Source of the DNA: Liolophura sinensis
Lineage: Eukaryota > Mollusca > Polyplacophora > Chitonida > Chitonidae
Assembly: GCF_032854445.1 (NCBI RefSeq)
Contig: NC_088295.1
Span: forward strand, 57,209,249-57,273,248
Length of the DNA stretch: 64,000 nt
Reading direction: 5' to 3'
Numbering within the stretch: position 1 is the stretch's first letter; every line of letters begins with the position of its first letter. This document shows positions 47,749 through 58,420 of the stretch, in pieces. The position numbers and the translations under genes are program-made. The notes under the pieces were generated by a model. The model was given only the letters and a program-made list of their open reading frames with translations, had not been told where the DNA came from and searched no databases.

Positions 47749-48726
47749 CAACGAGGAACCAGGAGGCATAAATTATGGATTGATGATAGTACGATAGATT
47801 ATAATTAAGGCCCTATCTGTGTAGCACAAGAATCAAAGTAGAGGATGGCCAGCATATAAACTCAATCCTTTGTTCTGTATTTCTTCTTAAAAATTTCCAA
47901 TAAAACACATGTGAAATTTTGAGGAAATGAAAAACAAAACTAATTCTGTGTGTTTTTTTTATGTTTCACAACAATTTCCTGATTTTCACTTCTGATCATT
48001 GAGTGTATAGCTGAGCTCTCCACCAGATCATGTATAGATGCTCCTGTATGTCGTGAAAAAAAGATTTTTCTCAGTTTTGTGTTAGACAATGGAAGAATTG
48101 GAACATGTTGTCACAGTAATAATCAAGCTTTGGTAACATGTTTTTGGAAAACCACTGGTTTTTTTTTTTTTATCTGAGATAAATGGTTCTTTAGGTGTTA
48201 GTGTAAGCACACTGTACTCATGTGCCAGCTGATCACCACATATACAATATAGCTGCTTTAAGGAAGTACTTGTATTAATGTATGTACCGTCATCATAGTA
48301 GTTCCTGATTTAAGATGTAACTAGTTTAATTTCCATGTGTTCTTTGAAGGTAAATTAGTAGGTTTGATGGCGTTTATGAGACCTGATTGACTATAAAATG
48401 TTACCATTGGGTTTTGTCTCCCTCTACAAAACTTTTTACAAATATTGAACACTCTTATCCCCCCCAAAAAAGTTTCAAATTTCAGTAATAGGGATCCTAT
48501 ATCACAGATGTCTTGAGTATGTGGTATAATAGTTCACTGAGGCAACAATATACATTTGATGTAATGATATGCAAGTCTGTATGGCACATAGTAGAAAGTT
48601 TGTCTCTGACTTGCCAGAGGTTGGTGGTTTACTCAGTGTACTCTACCCATATATAAAATGACTGCCATGGTATAACTGAAAAGGAACCTGGTCATGGTCA
48701 TGCACATGTAAGAGGTGTTTACCTTT
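47749..48726. other. No gene recognised
   Basis: Unique AT-rich DNA. A weak SINE-C-like piece (GACTTGCCAGAGGTTGGTGG, then TTTACTCAGTG) lies at about 48608-48700. Confidence 0.4.
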
Positions 48727-48932
48727 ATTTGATTTATTTATTTGATTAATGTTTATGTCATACTCAAGAATATTTCAGTTATACAACGGCGGCCAGCATT
48801 ATGGTGGAGGAAACTGGGCCTAGCCCGGGGAAACACATGACCATCCGCAGGTTGTTGGAAGACCTTCCCACGTACGTCCAGAGAGAAAGCCTGCATAAGC
48901 TGGACTTCAACTTACAGCGATCACATCAGTGA
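48727..48932 (-). mobile_element. SINE-A, antisense, with probable TSD
   Basis: Tail TTTGATTTATTTATTTGATT, body GGCGGCCAGCATTATGGTGG and CCTTCCCACGTACGTCC, and the B-box region CTGGACTTCAACTTACAGCG. GTGTTTACCTTT before it and ATGTTTACTTTT after it may be the imperfect duplicated target. Confidence 0.85.
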
Positions 48933-49019
48933 TGTTTACTTTTATGTTGCTCAGTCTCATGACGTGGGTTTATGTTAGGCCCATTCTCTGATAGGGATTT
49001 TCTTCCATCTCCTTCCATT

Positions 49020-49455
49020 GTTCCTGTGGCCTTTGTGTAATAAGACATCAACATTGCTGTCTAATGTGGTCTTACCTGGAGTTTGGGCCTTTGTGCAATA
49101 AGACGTAAACAATGTTCTCTTGTTTGGTCTTACCTGGAGTTGGGGTCTAGATGTGAACAATGCTGTCTTGTGTGGTCTTACCTGGAGTTTGGGCATGGAC
49201 GTGAACAACACTGTCTTGTGTGTTCTTACCTGGAGTTGTGGACCAAGGCATGAACAACGCTGTCTTGTGTGGTCTTACCTGGACTTGGGGCCTAGAGATG
49301 AACAACCACACAAGACAGTGTTGTTTACGTCTATGCCCAAACTCCAGGTAAGACCACAAAAGGCAGTGTTGTTCACGTCTAGGCCCCAACACCAGGTAAG
49401 ACGACACAAGACAGTGTTGTTCACGTCTAGACTGTCCTGTGTGGTCTTACATGAA
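49020..49455. repeat. Minisatellite that reverses orientation
   Basis: About five + sense units of roughly 47 bp (TGTGGTCTTACCTGGAGTTT, GGGC, then GACGTGAACAACACTGTCTTG) run to about 49303. From about 49306 at least two to three units appear as their reverse complement (CACACAAGACAGTGTTGTTT, then CAAACTCCAGGTAAGACCAC). At about 49430 TGTCCTGTGTGGTCTTAC is + sense again. The two halves could pair as a long imperfect hairpin. Confidence 0.88.
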
Positions 49456-49509
49456 GATAGCTAGCGACCACTGTAATACCCTTTTTTTTTTATAGCAATG
49501 TGAAGTTTC

Positions 49510-49650
49510 TCTGACGTGGGTGAATTAGCTAGTGACTTCTCAAAGGTTAATGGTTTACTCCTGGCACTTCGGTTTCTTCCACCCTTAAAACTGGTCTCCT
49601 AATTAGTGTAAGTGAACAATTCTTGAGTATGGCTTTAAAAAAACAAATCA
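49510..49650 (+). mobile_element. SINE-C-like fragment
   Basis: CTCAAAGGTTAATGGTTTAC, TTCCACCCTTAAAACTGGTC and AGTGAACAATTCTTGAGTAT resemble 55770-56010 and the 48608 piece. Family limits are uncertain. Confidence 0.4.
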
Positions 49651-49690
49651 TTTCAATGCAAGTAAAAAATTCTTGAGTATGGTGTTAAAA

Positions 49691-50548
49691 ACCATTCGTA
49701 TAAGTTTGTTATTTGAAGGAAAAATTAAGACATTATATGGAGTTTGTAAGTTATGTTGTAGTTTTAATTTAAAAATGGAAAAAAAACTGACCAAGAAGTA
49801 GGCTTGTTAGGAGGTTTTTCTTTCCTGTAGATATCTTTACCGTTTGTAATCTGAAAGTGCGTACAGGTTAAATTAACATCTTAATGCCTAGCCAGCAGCC
49901 AGTTTTATCTCAAATGTCTTACCAAGGTAGTTGACAAAGCACTACATTTGATGTATGCTGGCTGACATATTAAAATAGCTTAAGGCAATTCTGCGCACTG
50001 CCTGGGTCAAGTCTTCCATCTCGTGTGTTGGAAACACTGATACAGCTATATAGCGTGGAGGATCATTGTGGTCGTTATTCAAAGCAACGTGACCTCACAC
50101 CCGAGAGATATCACACCTGAGACAGTCTGCCCACACGTTTGATTACCTCACCTGGTGCCTTCAGACCACTGTCTACCTGATAATCTCTTACTCCCTCCAG
50201 CACGCTGTCCTCGTTGCCACGTGGTGGCATTCCCATGTGTGAGGGAAACAACAGCTTGCAGTATGGGTGACTTGTGTAATCTCGCCATGTTTCCACTTAA
50301 TGACATTGAATATGAACTGATTTCTTCCTGAGGAGATAAGAGTTCACATGTGTGTTATCTAGGCATATGTATCTCCACCTACATGTTTGTACTTCAGCAT
50401 GCACTTATATTAGCATTATTAAACATGTTAAAGTTTAATTGTAGGAACCCATTTTTAAGAGTCCACCCTAGTATCCTATCGGGACACCTCTTGAAATGGT
50501 TTGGATTATTATTTTTGATCAAGTCGTAAAATTGCAATATCTCGAAAA
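49691..50548. other. No gene recognised
   Basis: Unique. The stretch at about 49990-50300 is less AT-rich, but neither strand gives a recognisable protein or RNA. Confidence 0.45.
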
Positions 50549-50669
50549 CTGGTAAAGGTAGAAAAACCAAAAACCAAATTTCTTAATTTATATTAATTAA
50601 TATATGTACTACATATATTAATTAATATAAATTAAGAAATTTGGTTTTTGGTTTTTCTACCTTTACCAG
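50549..50669. repeat. Perfect palindrome, 60-bp arms, 1-nt spacer
   Basis: Arm one (50549-50608) starts CTGGTAAAGGTAGAAAAACC and ends TTAATTAATATATGTA. Base 50609 is the spacer. Arm two (50610-50669) is the exact reverse complement, ending GGTTTTTCTACCTTTACCAG. I compared the arms base by base and found no mismatch. The symmetry stops abruptly on both sides. Confidence 0.95.
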
Positions 50670-51172
50670 ATTACGGTATGCTAAGCCTCTAATATGACAT
50701 GTACACCTATTGTCACATGTGTATTGGAGAACACTTACACTTCATGTTTCATGTGTTAAATTAATTCCTATACATGTACGCTAGCAGTGCAAAGGTACCT
50801 GTAGAAACCTAAAGATGAAACTTCTTGAGCTAGCCTAACCTTATGGCTTTAAAATTTAATAATTAAGGCAAATATCCTTAGCCTTTACCTGTAATAATTG
50901 TATTTTTCAGATGCAAGTCAGAATTTATTTCATTGGGCTGACTCTGGGTAAAATGGATCCAAAGAGACAGCTGGTTTAATTTTTAGCCACAAATAATCCA
51001 GAAACAAATGGTCTGGGTTCAGATGTGGCCCATGCATGTGGTTGATATCCTGGATAGTTTGAGATTGTCATCTACATCAACCAGTCAGCATTAACTGAAA
51101 TATTATGTGAATATAGCTAAAATGGTCAAATAGTGCTATTTTGTGGCATCACATGGCCTTGAATGTATCATA
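50670..51172. other. No gene recognised
   Basis: Unique AT-rich DNA; the last 13 bases are the left target-site duplication of the next SINE. Confidence 0.45.
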
Positions 51173-51389
51173 TTTATTTATTTATTTGATTGGTGTTCTA
51201 TGCCGCACTCAAGAATATTTCACTTATAGGATGGCGGCCAGGATGAACAGGATGCTGGCAGACCTTCCCACATTCGGCCAGAGAGGAAGCCAGCAAGAGC
51301 TGGACTTGAACTCACAGCAACCGCATGAGAGAGGCTTCTGGGTCATTACGCTGCGCTGGCGCACTAACCAACTGAGCCACAGAGGCCCC
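51173..51389 (-). mobile_element. SINE-A, antisense, with perfect 13-bp TSD
   Basis: The element runs from TTTATTTATTTATTTGATTG to CAACTGAGCCACAGAGGCCC. TGAATGTATCATA lies at 51160-51172 and 51390-51402, sharing base 51390 context with the head edge. An internal stretch around the GGGTTTCCC segment is deleted. Confidence 0.95.
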
Positions 51390-51435
51390 TGAATGTATCA
51401 TAAGACGGTGTTTCATTGTTGAGTCTTCAAAAACG

Positions 51436-51755
51436 GGACTGGCCTTGACAGCACAGTTGGTAGAGCGTCCACTTCAGGAGCAGTAGATCCAGGGTCAATC
51501 CTGTGTCGAGTGACACCTGAGACCTTAAAAGAGGGAGTTGTAACTTCTTTGCTTGACATTCAACATGAAGGGATAGTGCAACGACTGGTTGATCCATACC
51601 AGTGTACTGTCTAAGTGAAGCAGCACTAGATAAAAGAGCGGTGGAAATCTGTCCTGCCACAAGGAGGCACATGCACTCTAAGGATTTCTTCTTCGTCATA
51701 TGACTGAATAATTGTTAAGTACGATGTTAAACCCCAAGCACTCACTCACCCAAAA
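51436..51755 (+). mobile_element. SINE-B variant with a clear tRNA-like head
   Basis: The head CAGCACAGTTGGTAGAGCGT followed by GATCCAGGGTCAATCCTG resembles tRNA A- and B-box regions. The body differs, but the 3' end (ATATGACTGAATAATTGTTA, then CGATGTTAAACCCCAAGCA) is the SINE-B end. It looks like a subfamily that shares the 3' end but has a different head. Confidence 0.65.
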
Positions 51756-53526
51756 ACGGGTTTCAGCAAATATTTACCATGTGCAGGTACCCGATGTACT
51801 CTGAATCATTTGACAGCTAACAGGATCTGAAAATCACGTTTTCCACAACAAATGATGTTCATGTGCACTGGGCTTTAACCGTCAAAGTGATAGCTTCTGT
51901 GTAGAGATGAAAGACTTTTCATCATTTTATATACTCCCATACATATTTGTTCGTGTTCAGATAAACACATACAGGTATAATAAATAAAAAAACTCAAAAG
52001 ATAATATGCACAAAGGTAATACATATACATATTGCTTTTTAATGGATTTTTGAAGAGAAAGACTGTACATAATTTAGTTACATGAATTTCAGATGTCATA
52101 CAGATCCATGTAAAGGTTTAGAATTTTCACATAAAACACAAATACTGTTTATTGATAACTTTAAAACTTTTTTTTGTGGATCATTGGCTATTTCCACGAT
52201 CAAAACTGCTATATATTTATGAAGCATTGCTTAATGCGTTTGTTACTGCTGATGGTAGCTAAATAAAATGCTAAAATAGTGGCTACAAAAGCAGTCTTAG
52301 TTCCTTAACATTAACATGCACTACTTTTTGTGTTTTGTCGGATGATTTTGTTACGTCGTTTTGGCGAAATGTTACATGGCAGAATACATATGATTGTCAT
52401 CCCTTTATGTTAAGTACTAGGAGAAATGTTACATTTTCAGATTTTAAGGTACACTATATATGTATGGCTAGATTTACTCAAACTCCAAATGGTGCCAAGT
52501 ATACAACGTCTTTTAAGAACCTAAATAGTACACAGAGTTTGAATGGAATCCTTTTGAATTTACTTGGTTATTCTGTACCCTTCTATAGTTAGCAAGGTGT
52601 ATAATTTATAATTCCTTGATACTTAGCCCAAGGTCAGTTTGATTAGAAATCACGGCATCAGAATTATATTGACCAATTTCCAGCCATGCTTTCAATGAGT
52701 CTTACAAGCCCTTTCCATCGTTGACGTCATTGGGAATTTAGCATTCGATGTTATCTTACATCTATTGCCTACATGTCTGCCAAAACATTGATTTATGGGC
52801 AGATATTTGGATTTGACACTGATAATGTACATAGTTTAATGTTAGGTGTTACTTACAAACATGTGGGTTTTTGATGAAAAGAGCGGAATAAATGACAGTA
52901 GGCAGATTCAGTTGCTATCGGTCATTTATTCTGACTTAAAGTAATAAAGTTATGGCTTTGTACCTGAGATTATACACCTGTAAATGATTGTTTCCATTAT
53001 GTTTTAATTTTAAGCCGAGTACAAGAGAATGCAGCTAACAAGAAGTCAAACCTCCTCATTGGTTAAATGTTTAAATTAGCACATTTAAAAGTCGACAAAG
53101 GAACGATACTCTGCAATTCTGTTGTATATGCCAATGGTTTATTTACAAAATGGCTGAAAAAAGTTCCCTTATCCGAACCATCAGCAAAATTTAATGGATA
53201 ATTTGTCCAAGGTTAGCCCAAGATCAACCTGTTATACCATATTGAAATCTCTGCATAAGCTTTCCGATAAAGTTGATGATAAAGAGACTGACAACTAAAT
53301 GCCGGAGAAAAACATAGCTTATTTCCTTTGCAAAAGTTATAAGACTAAAAATGCTGATTTGGCAAGAAGAGCTGTAGTCATTTATGTTACATTCTCAACA
53401 TTCTCAGACTGAATAGAGTGTTTGTATCTTGTGGGTTTGGGACTATCTGGCATGTGGGCGCAGTATATAACCTCTCTGCTGTTCATTGGTCAGTTAGTGA
53501 GTACTGACCCCTCAAATGATTATTTA
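51756..53526. other. No gene recognised
   Basis: Apparently unique AT-rich DNA. 52885-52931 holds a small inverted repeat (GAATAAATGAC / GTCATTTATTC). The 85-codon frame at 52335-52592 has no recognisable motif or splice context. Confidence 0.45.
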
Positions 53527-53738
53527 TTTTATTTTGTTTATTTGATTGGTGTTTTATGCCCTTACTCAAGAATATTTCACTTCTATGACGGCGGCCAGCT
53601 TTATGGCGGGTGAAAACCCACGGCCATAAAAGAAGGCCAGCATGAGCTGGACTTCAACTCACAGTGACTGCATTGGTGAGAGACTCCTGGGTCGTTATGC
53701 TGCGTTAGCGCGCTAACCAACTGAGCCACAGAGGCCCC
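53527..53738 (-). mobile_element. SINE-A, antisense
   Basis: TTTGTTTATTTGATTGGTGT at the tail, GACGGCGGCCAGCTTTATGG in the body, GCGCTAACCAACTGAGCCAC at the head, with an internal deletion around AAACCCACGGCCATAAAAGA. Confidence 0.9.
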
Positions 53739-54910
53739 AGCGACTGTATTAAAGTTCTAGATTTGTGGGACTTAAACAAGCCAACTAAATGAGCTCCTGA
53801 TTAAGAGAAAGCCAGGAACTGAGGCTTGATCTCATTTGTGAATTTTTGGCCTCTATAGTTTACTTTTTTATATCTTTACTTTAATACTTTGTCTGTTCAA
53901 ACTTAATAATGACCAAGATCTAGATAGGCAAGATAATTGTTCAGAGCATATTAAATTACTTTATGCTCTAAAATTATGATTGCTGAAATATTAATTTTGT
54001 ATTATTTTTATTTTTTTTCAAGTGTAAAAGATAACTCCTGACAGTTATTGTCCAAGGACAGTTCTTCCTTAATATCTAGGACTTTTCCGTTTCCCTAATT
54101 GTCCTCATGTAGTCACCACCCCTTCACAACACCCCCACACCTCAGTCTGTCACCCATTCACACAGCACACACATTTCCCTAGCTCTCACCCTCCAGTGCA
54201 TGAGTGACTTGGAGGCCAGCACTAGCTGAGATCAAACATTTATGAAGTGCATTACCATTTACATTTATTGAAGTGCATTATTATTTACATTTATTGAAGT
54301 GCATTTTTTTTACATTTATTGAAGTGCATTATTATTTACATTTATTGAAGTGCATTATTATTTACATTTATTGAAGTGCATTGTTATTTACATTTATTGG
54401 CGGTCATTAATATAAACTAGGCAGTGAGCAGTGAATTATTGGAATAATAAACTAGTACATATAAATAGATAATAGTTCTGGAATAGATGCTGCATTTTTC
54501 TTGTCTTTTATAATTTGTTTTCTCAGTATATAGAGATTCAAATAAACGTGCATTGATTTGAAAGCATATATTGGAAATTAATGAATTTACGTGGTCTAGA
54601 TAATGAGAATTAAGCTGGTGGGATATTTGAGTATCAAATAATCAGCCTGTGTGAAAGGTGTATGGAAGTGTCTGATATAAAATCAGCAGCCTCAGATTTG
54701 TGTGGCCTTTACAGGAAATTAAATGCTGAAATGAGACAAAATACCATATGTCATACATAAATGGCGTACATGTGTGTGCGGTGTATATATAATGTCCAAA
54801 CAAATTGTCTGATTTACATAAAGCAAATATCAATCCTCTTGAAAATAAAGCATACAGTATAGTGATATCTATATAGAAGTAGATGAAGAACGTGAAGTTG
54901 TCTTTTTGGA
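53739..54910. other. 26-bp minisatellite in otherwise unique sequence
   Basis: 54233-54405 holds about six copies of a TGAAGTGCATTATTATTTAC plus ATTTAT unit. One unit lost bases, giving TGCATTTTTTTTACATTT. Nothing else is recognised. Confidence 0.8.
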
Positions 54911-55475
54911 CTACTGTAATTCTTCAATATTTTGCGACCGCTTCGGTGGCCTTTGGTTAGAGAGCATCTGCCTCGAAGAGGAGACCCAAAAAGCTTAAAA
55001 AAAACATATTACAAATGGTACTAGTCACTGCCTCGCTTGGTGCTCAGCACTGAAAGGTTAGAGCAAGGAAACAGGACTGGTTGGCCCGGTGTCAGTATAA
55101 TGTGACTGGGTGAGGTGTCATGTCTGGTGTCTTTGGCATGATACTTCAGTGGCGGCATGGACTCGCCCTGCTACAAGAAGACACGCTATATGTACCCACA
55201 CCTAATGACTCCTTGTCGTCACATGACTGAAAAATTGTTAAGTACTATGTTAAACCCCAAGCATTCATTAATTCACCCTTTTTGCATGTTTGCAAGGTGT
55301 TTATTCAAGCATATTCTGGAGGCATTATTCTGTTCAGACTAATAAAATTATACTTTATGTGAAGCCCTGAATCTGGCCAACCCAGTGGGTATAGTTTCCA
55401 GTATCGCATTAAAAAGGTGCATAAATCGCACTGAAAATTACACTTTCATATGTGAAAAGGTTGAGAAATTAGGGT
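54911..55475. mobile_element. SINE-B inserted in a family D element
   Basis: An antisense family D copy starts at 54911 (CTACTGTAATTCTTCAATAT) and is interrupted by a full SINE-B at about 54948-55273 (head GGTGGCCTTTGGTTAGAGAG, GTGTCTTTGGCATGATACTT, 3' end TTAAACCCCAAGCATTCATT). Family D resumes at about 55275 (ACCCTTTTTGCATGTTTGCA) and ends near GAGAAATTAGGGTC. SINE-B activity therefore followed the D insertion. Confidence 0.78.
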
Positions 55476-55769
55476 CATTGTTACTTCATTTGCAGACTGT
55501 AAAAATGCAACAGAATGGTATGTTGTGTGTACATTGTACAAATCAGTAAAAAATGCATTTTATACCAAAGATTAAAGATCAATGACTAAAGAATGGTTTG
55601 CTAGGTGTAACCTGATCAACGCTTATCAAAGATGGCATTACACTGGAGTGTTTATTTGGCTTTTGTGTCTCAGTGTTACTTTCTCTAAAATCCCTACCTA
55701 TTTCATTACCTAGAATTCCATGCTGACTGACAATTTTTTTTGCTGATAGGCCCAACAGAGTATTTTTAT

Positions 55770-56010
55770 AGGATGGCCTGGTGTAGACTGCCGACCACTA
55801 GGACTGTGAGGTCGCATGTTCTAATCCGTCTCCTCCTGGCTCAGCTATTCAGAGATTTTGCAGGTTCTTGATATTAATGGTGCTGTAGTTTCGCTTGAGA
55901 CCCATCTATGTCCCTTCCACCCATACATTTCCATTGTGTACTCAGTGATAGCCATGAAATATTCTTGACAGGTGCTTAAAAACAAACACAGAAAGACCAA
56001 TCAAATAAGT
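55770..56010 (+). mobile_element. SINE-C candidate
   Basis: A tRNA-like start (TGGCCTGGTGTAGACTGCCG, then GCATGTTCTAATCC as a B-box-like motif) is followed by CCCTTCCACCCATACATTTC and ends GAAATATTCTTGACAGGTGC, then GACCAATCAAATAA. The tail resembles SINE-A but the head differs. Confidence 0.5.
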
Positions 56011-56127
56011 AACTAGGTGAGATGATATTAAGGCATTGGCATCCTGACATGGGCCTTTGAGGGCCCAGCATGACACACAGATTCTACACATGTGTTGAAT
56101 ACATTTATGGCTGTTTTGATTATAATG

Positions 56128-56655
56128 TGAGAGGGGTGCATTGGTGTGTGAGAGGGATGCATTGGTGTGTGAGAAGGATGCATTGGTGTGTGAGAGGGAT
56201 GCATTTGTGTGTGAGAGGGATGCATTGGTGTGTGGGAGTTAAGCATTGGTGTGTGGGAGTTACGTATTGGTGTGTGGGAGTTACGCATTGGTGTGTGGGA
56301 GGGATGCATTTATGTGTGGGAGGGATGCATTGGTGTGTGGGAGTTATGCAATGGTGTGTGGGAGTTATGCAATGGTATGTGGGAGGGTTGCTTTTGTGTG
56401 GGCGTTTACAATGGTATGTGGGCGGGTTGCATTGGTGTGTACGAGTTACGCATTGGTGCGTGGGAGGGTTGCTTTTGTGTGGGAAGGATGCATTGGTGTG
56501 TGAGAGGGATGCATTGGTGTGTGGGAGTTACGCTTTGGTGCGAGGGAGGGTTGCTTTTGTGTGTGAAGGATGCATTGGTGTGTGGGAGGGATGCATTGGT
56601 GTGTGGGAGGGATGCATTGGTGTTTGGGAGGGATGCATTGGTGTGTGGGAGGGAT
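56128..56655. repeat. 21-bp minisatellite
   Basis: About 25 units of GATGCATTGGTGTGTGGGAG plus one base, with variants (GTTACGCATTGG, GGGTTGCTTTTGTG). Because 21 is a multiple of three, several frames stay open, one for 236 codons with monotonous Cys/Val/Trp/Gly repeats. No signal peptide or splice context supports a gene. Confidence 0.92.
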
Positions 56656-56679
56656 GCATGAGTGGCTTTAGATTTATTC

Positions 56680-56860
56680 AATATAATTTATTTAATTATA
56701 ATTTGGTTGGTGTTTTGCTGTACTCAGTGATGTTTCACATACACAAAGGTGGCCAGTACTTTTTATCCAACTTTCAGTGATTGCATTGGTGAAAGGCTCC
56801 TGTCAGCCATTGTGCTGCGCTAGCATGCCAAACACTCGGCCACTCCAGCCCCTGGTCATG
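56680..56860 (-). mobile_element. SINE-A, antisense, diverged
   Basis: TTTGGTTGGTGTTTTGCTGT, CTTTCAGTGATTGCATTGGT, GTGCTGCGCTAGCATGCC. The middle body is mostly deleted. Confidence 0.7.
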
Positions 56861-57392
56861 CTGTTTGGTCGGGTTAAAGTCGTCAGCTCATACAGCACAG
56901 TGTTTTCCAATATGATGTGATACTCTGCCTACTTCTATACATTGGCAGATATAAACAGTCTTTAATTTAAATTGTTTATTTTTCATTCTGGTGGAATGAC
57001 AATGTAAGGGAAAAAATGTTATGGTACAGGCATGAGAGATATGAGAAGTATCAGTTTTATTGGCCACATAGCTGGGTTAAGATGTATCCAGTGTTATAAA
57101 TAATATTCATGTACTGTGAAGAAAATGACATTAGAATTAACTTCTCAGATACTTCATAGTCCCTCTTTGTTTAATCGCACTGAAGTGTAGTATTATACGG
57201 TTTTGCCATTGAAAGACTCCTCTGTTAGCTATTTTTGACATTTTGATGAAAGCTTGATTTCATACCAATGCTTATTTGGGGTTATGTAGAAAAATGCATG
57301 TGGCAAAAGTTCGTCTACATGTTTCTTGACTTGTACATCTCTCAACTAATACGTACATAAATCGCTGTGACCTAATGGTGCAGGAGTTGATT
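56861..57392. other. No gene recognised
   Basis: Unique AT-rich DNA between two antisense SINE-A copies. Confidence 0.45.
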
Positions 57393-57560
57393 TTGATTTA
57401 TTTATTTATTTGATTGGTGTTTTACGCCGTACTCAAGAATATTTGATATTCAAGAATACGATAGCAGCCAGCATTATTACAGGTGGGAGGAAACCGGGCA
57501 GAAACCAGAGGAAACCCACAACCATTTGCCGGTTGCTGGCATGTAGGAGTCGATCTTCCC
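57393..57560 (-). mobile_element. SINE-A, antisense, 3' half
   Basis: TTTATTTATTTATTTGATTG, TTTTACGCCGTACTCAAGAA, CATTTGCCGGTTGCTGGCAT. The phrase TTCAAGAATA is locally duplicated. Confidence 0.82.
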
Positions 57561-57599
57561 TACTTGCATTGGGGCTCGGACATAATCTCACTCACAAGT

Positions 57600-58124
57600 C
57601 TGAATTAGGTCATAAATCTTACGTCATTAAGTTTCCTTCACCCCAAAAAGCTAACTGCCTTAGTTTGCACCAAGGACAAACTATTGAAATTAGGTCATAA
57701 ATCTTACGTCATTAAGTTTCCTTCACCCCAAAAAGCTAACTGCCATAGTTTGCACCAAGGACAAACTATTGAAATTAGGTCATAAATCTTACGTCATTAA
57801 GTTTCCTTCACCCCAGAAAGCTAACTGCCTTAGTTTGCACCAAGGACAAACTATTGAAATTAGGTCATAAAACTTACGTCATTAAGTTTCCTTCACCCCA
57901 AAAAGCTAACTGCCTTAGTTTGCACCAAGGACAAACTATTGAAATCAGGTCATAAAACTTACGTCATTAAGTTTCCTTCACCCCAAAAAGCTAACTGCCT
58001 TAGTTTGCACCAAGAACAAACTATTGAAATTAGGTCATAAATCTTACGTCATTAAGTTTCCTTCACCCCAAAAAGCTAACTGCCTTAGTTTGCACCAAGG
58101 ACAAACTATTGAAATTAGGTCATA
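57600..58124. repeat. 85-bp tandem array, six copies
   Basis: TTAGGTCATAA starts units at 57605, 57690, 57775, 57860, 57945, 58030 and 58115, an exact 85-bp step. Unit identity is very high, with single-base differences such as CCATAG for CCTTAG. The segment GTTTCCTTCACCCCAAAAAG resembles the SINE-C segment seen at 8190 and 49580, so the unit may derive from a SINE. Confidence 0.95.
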
Positions 58125-58420
58125 AGTTTTAAAGTCATGATATAGAAGGGCATAGCTAGGTATAATGTGAGTTTGTGAAACTGTCCGATGTTGCAAGTTT
58201 AAACTTTTGATGAGAGTAGAGACATACATTGAAAAATCTTTATAATGAAATAGGGACCTTGTTCATGCAGTGACTATGGAAGACAGTAAATTAAAATTGT
58301 TCCCAACTTTTGGTAAACCGAATCATGTAATCAGACGAACATTCAGCAGGTGTTACGTACCTGTACGGTTAAATTATATTGCTGTCACCACAATATGGTG
58401 GAAATATTATGATCATTCTG
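58125..58420. other. Spacer between two arrays
   Basis: About 300 bp of unique sequence separating the 85-bp and 53-bp arrays. Confidence 0.6.

Noticed and set aside
56070-56780. 236-codon open frame (MTHRFYTCVEY...)
   Set aside because: It is the translation of a 21-bp minisatellite whose unit is a multiple of three. Other frames are open too, and there is no splice or domain support.
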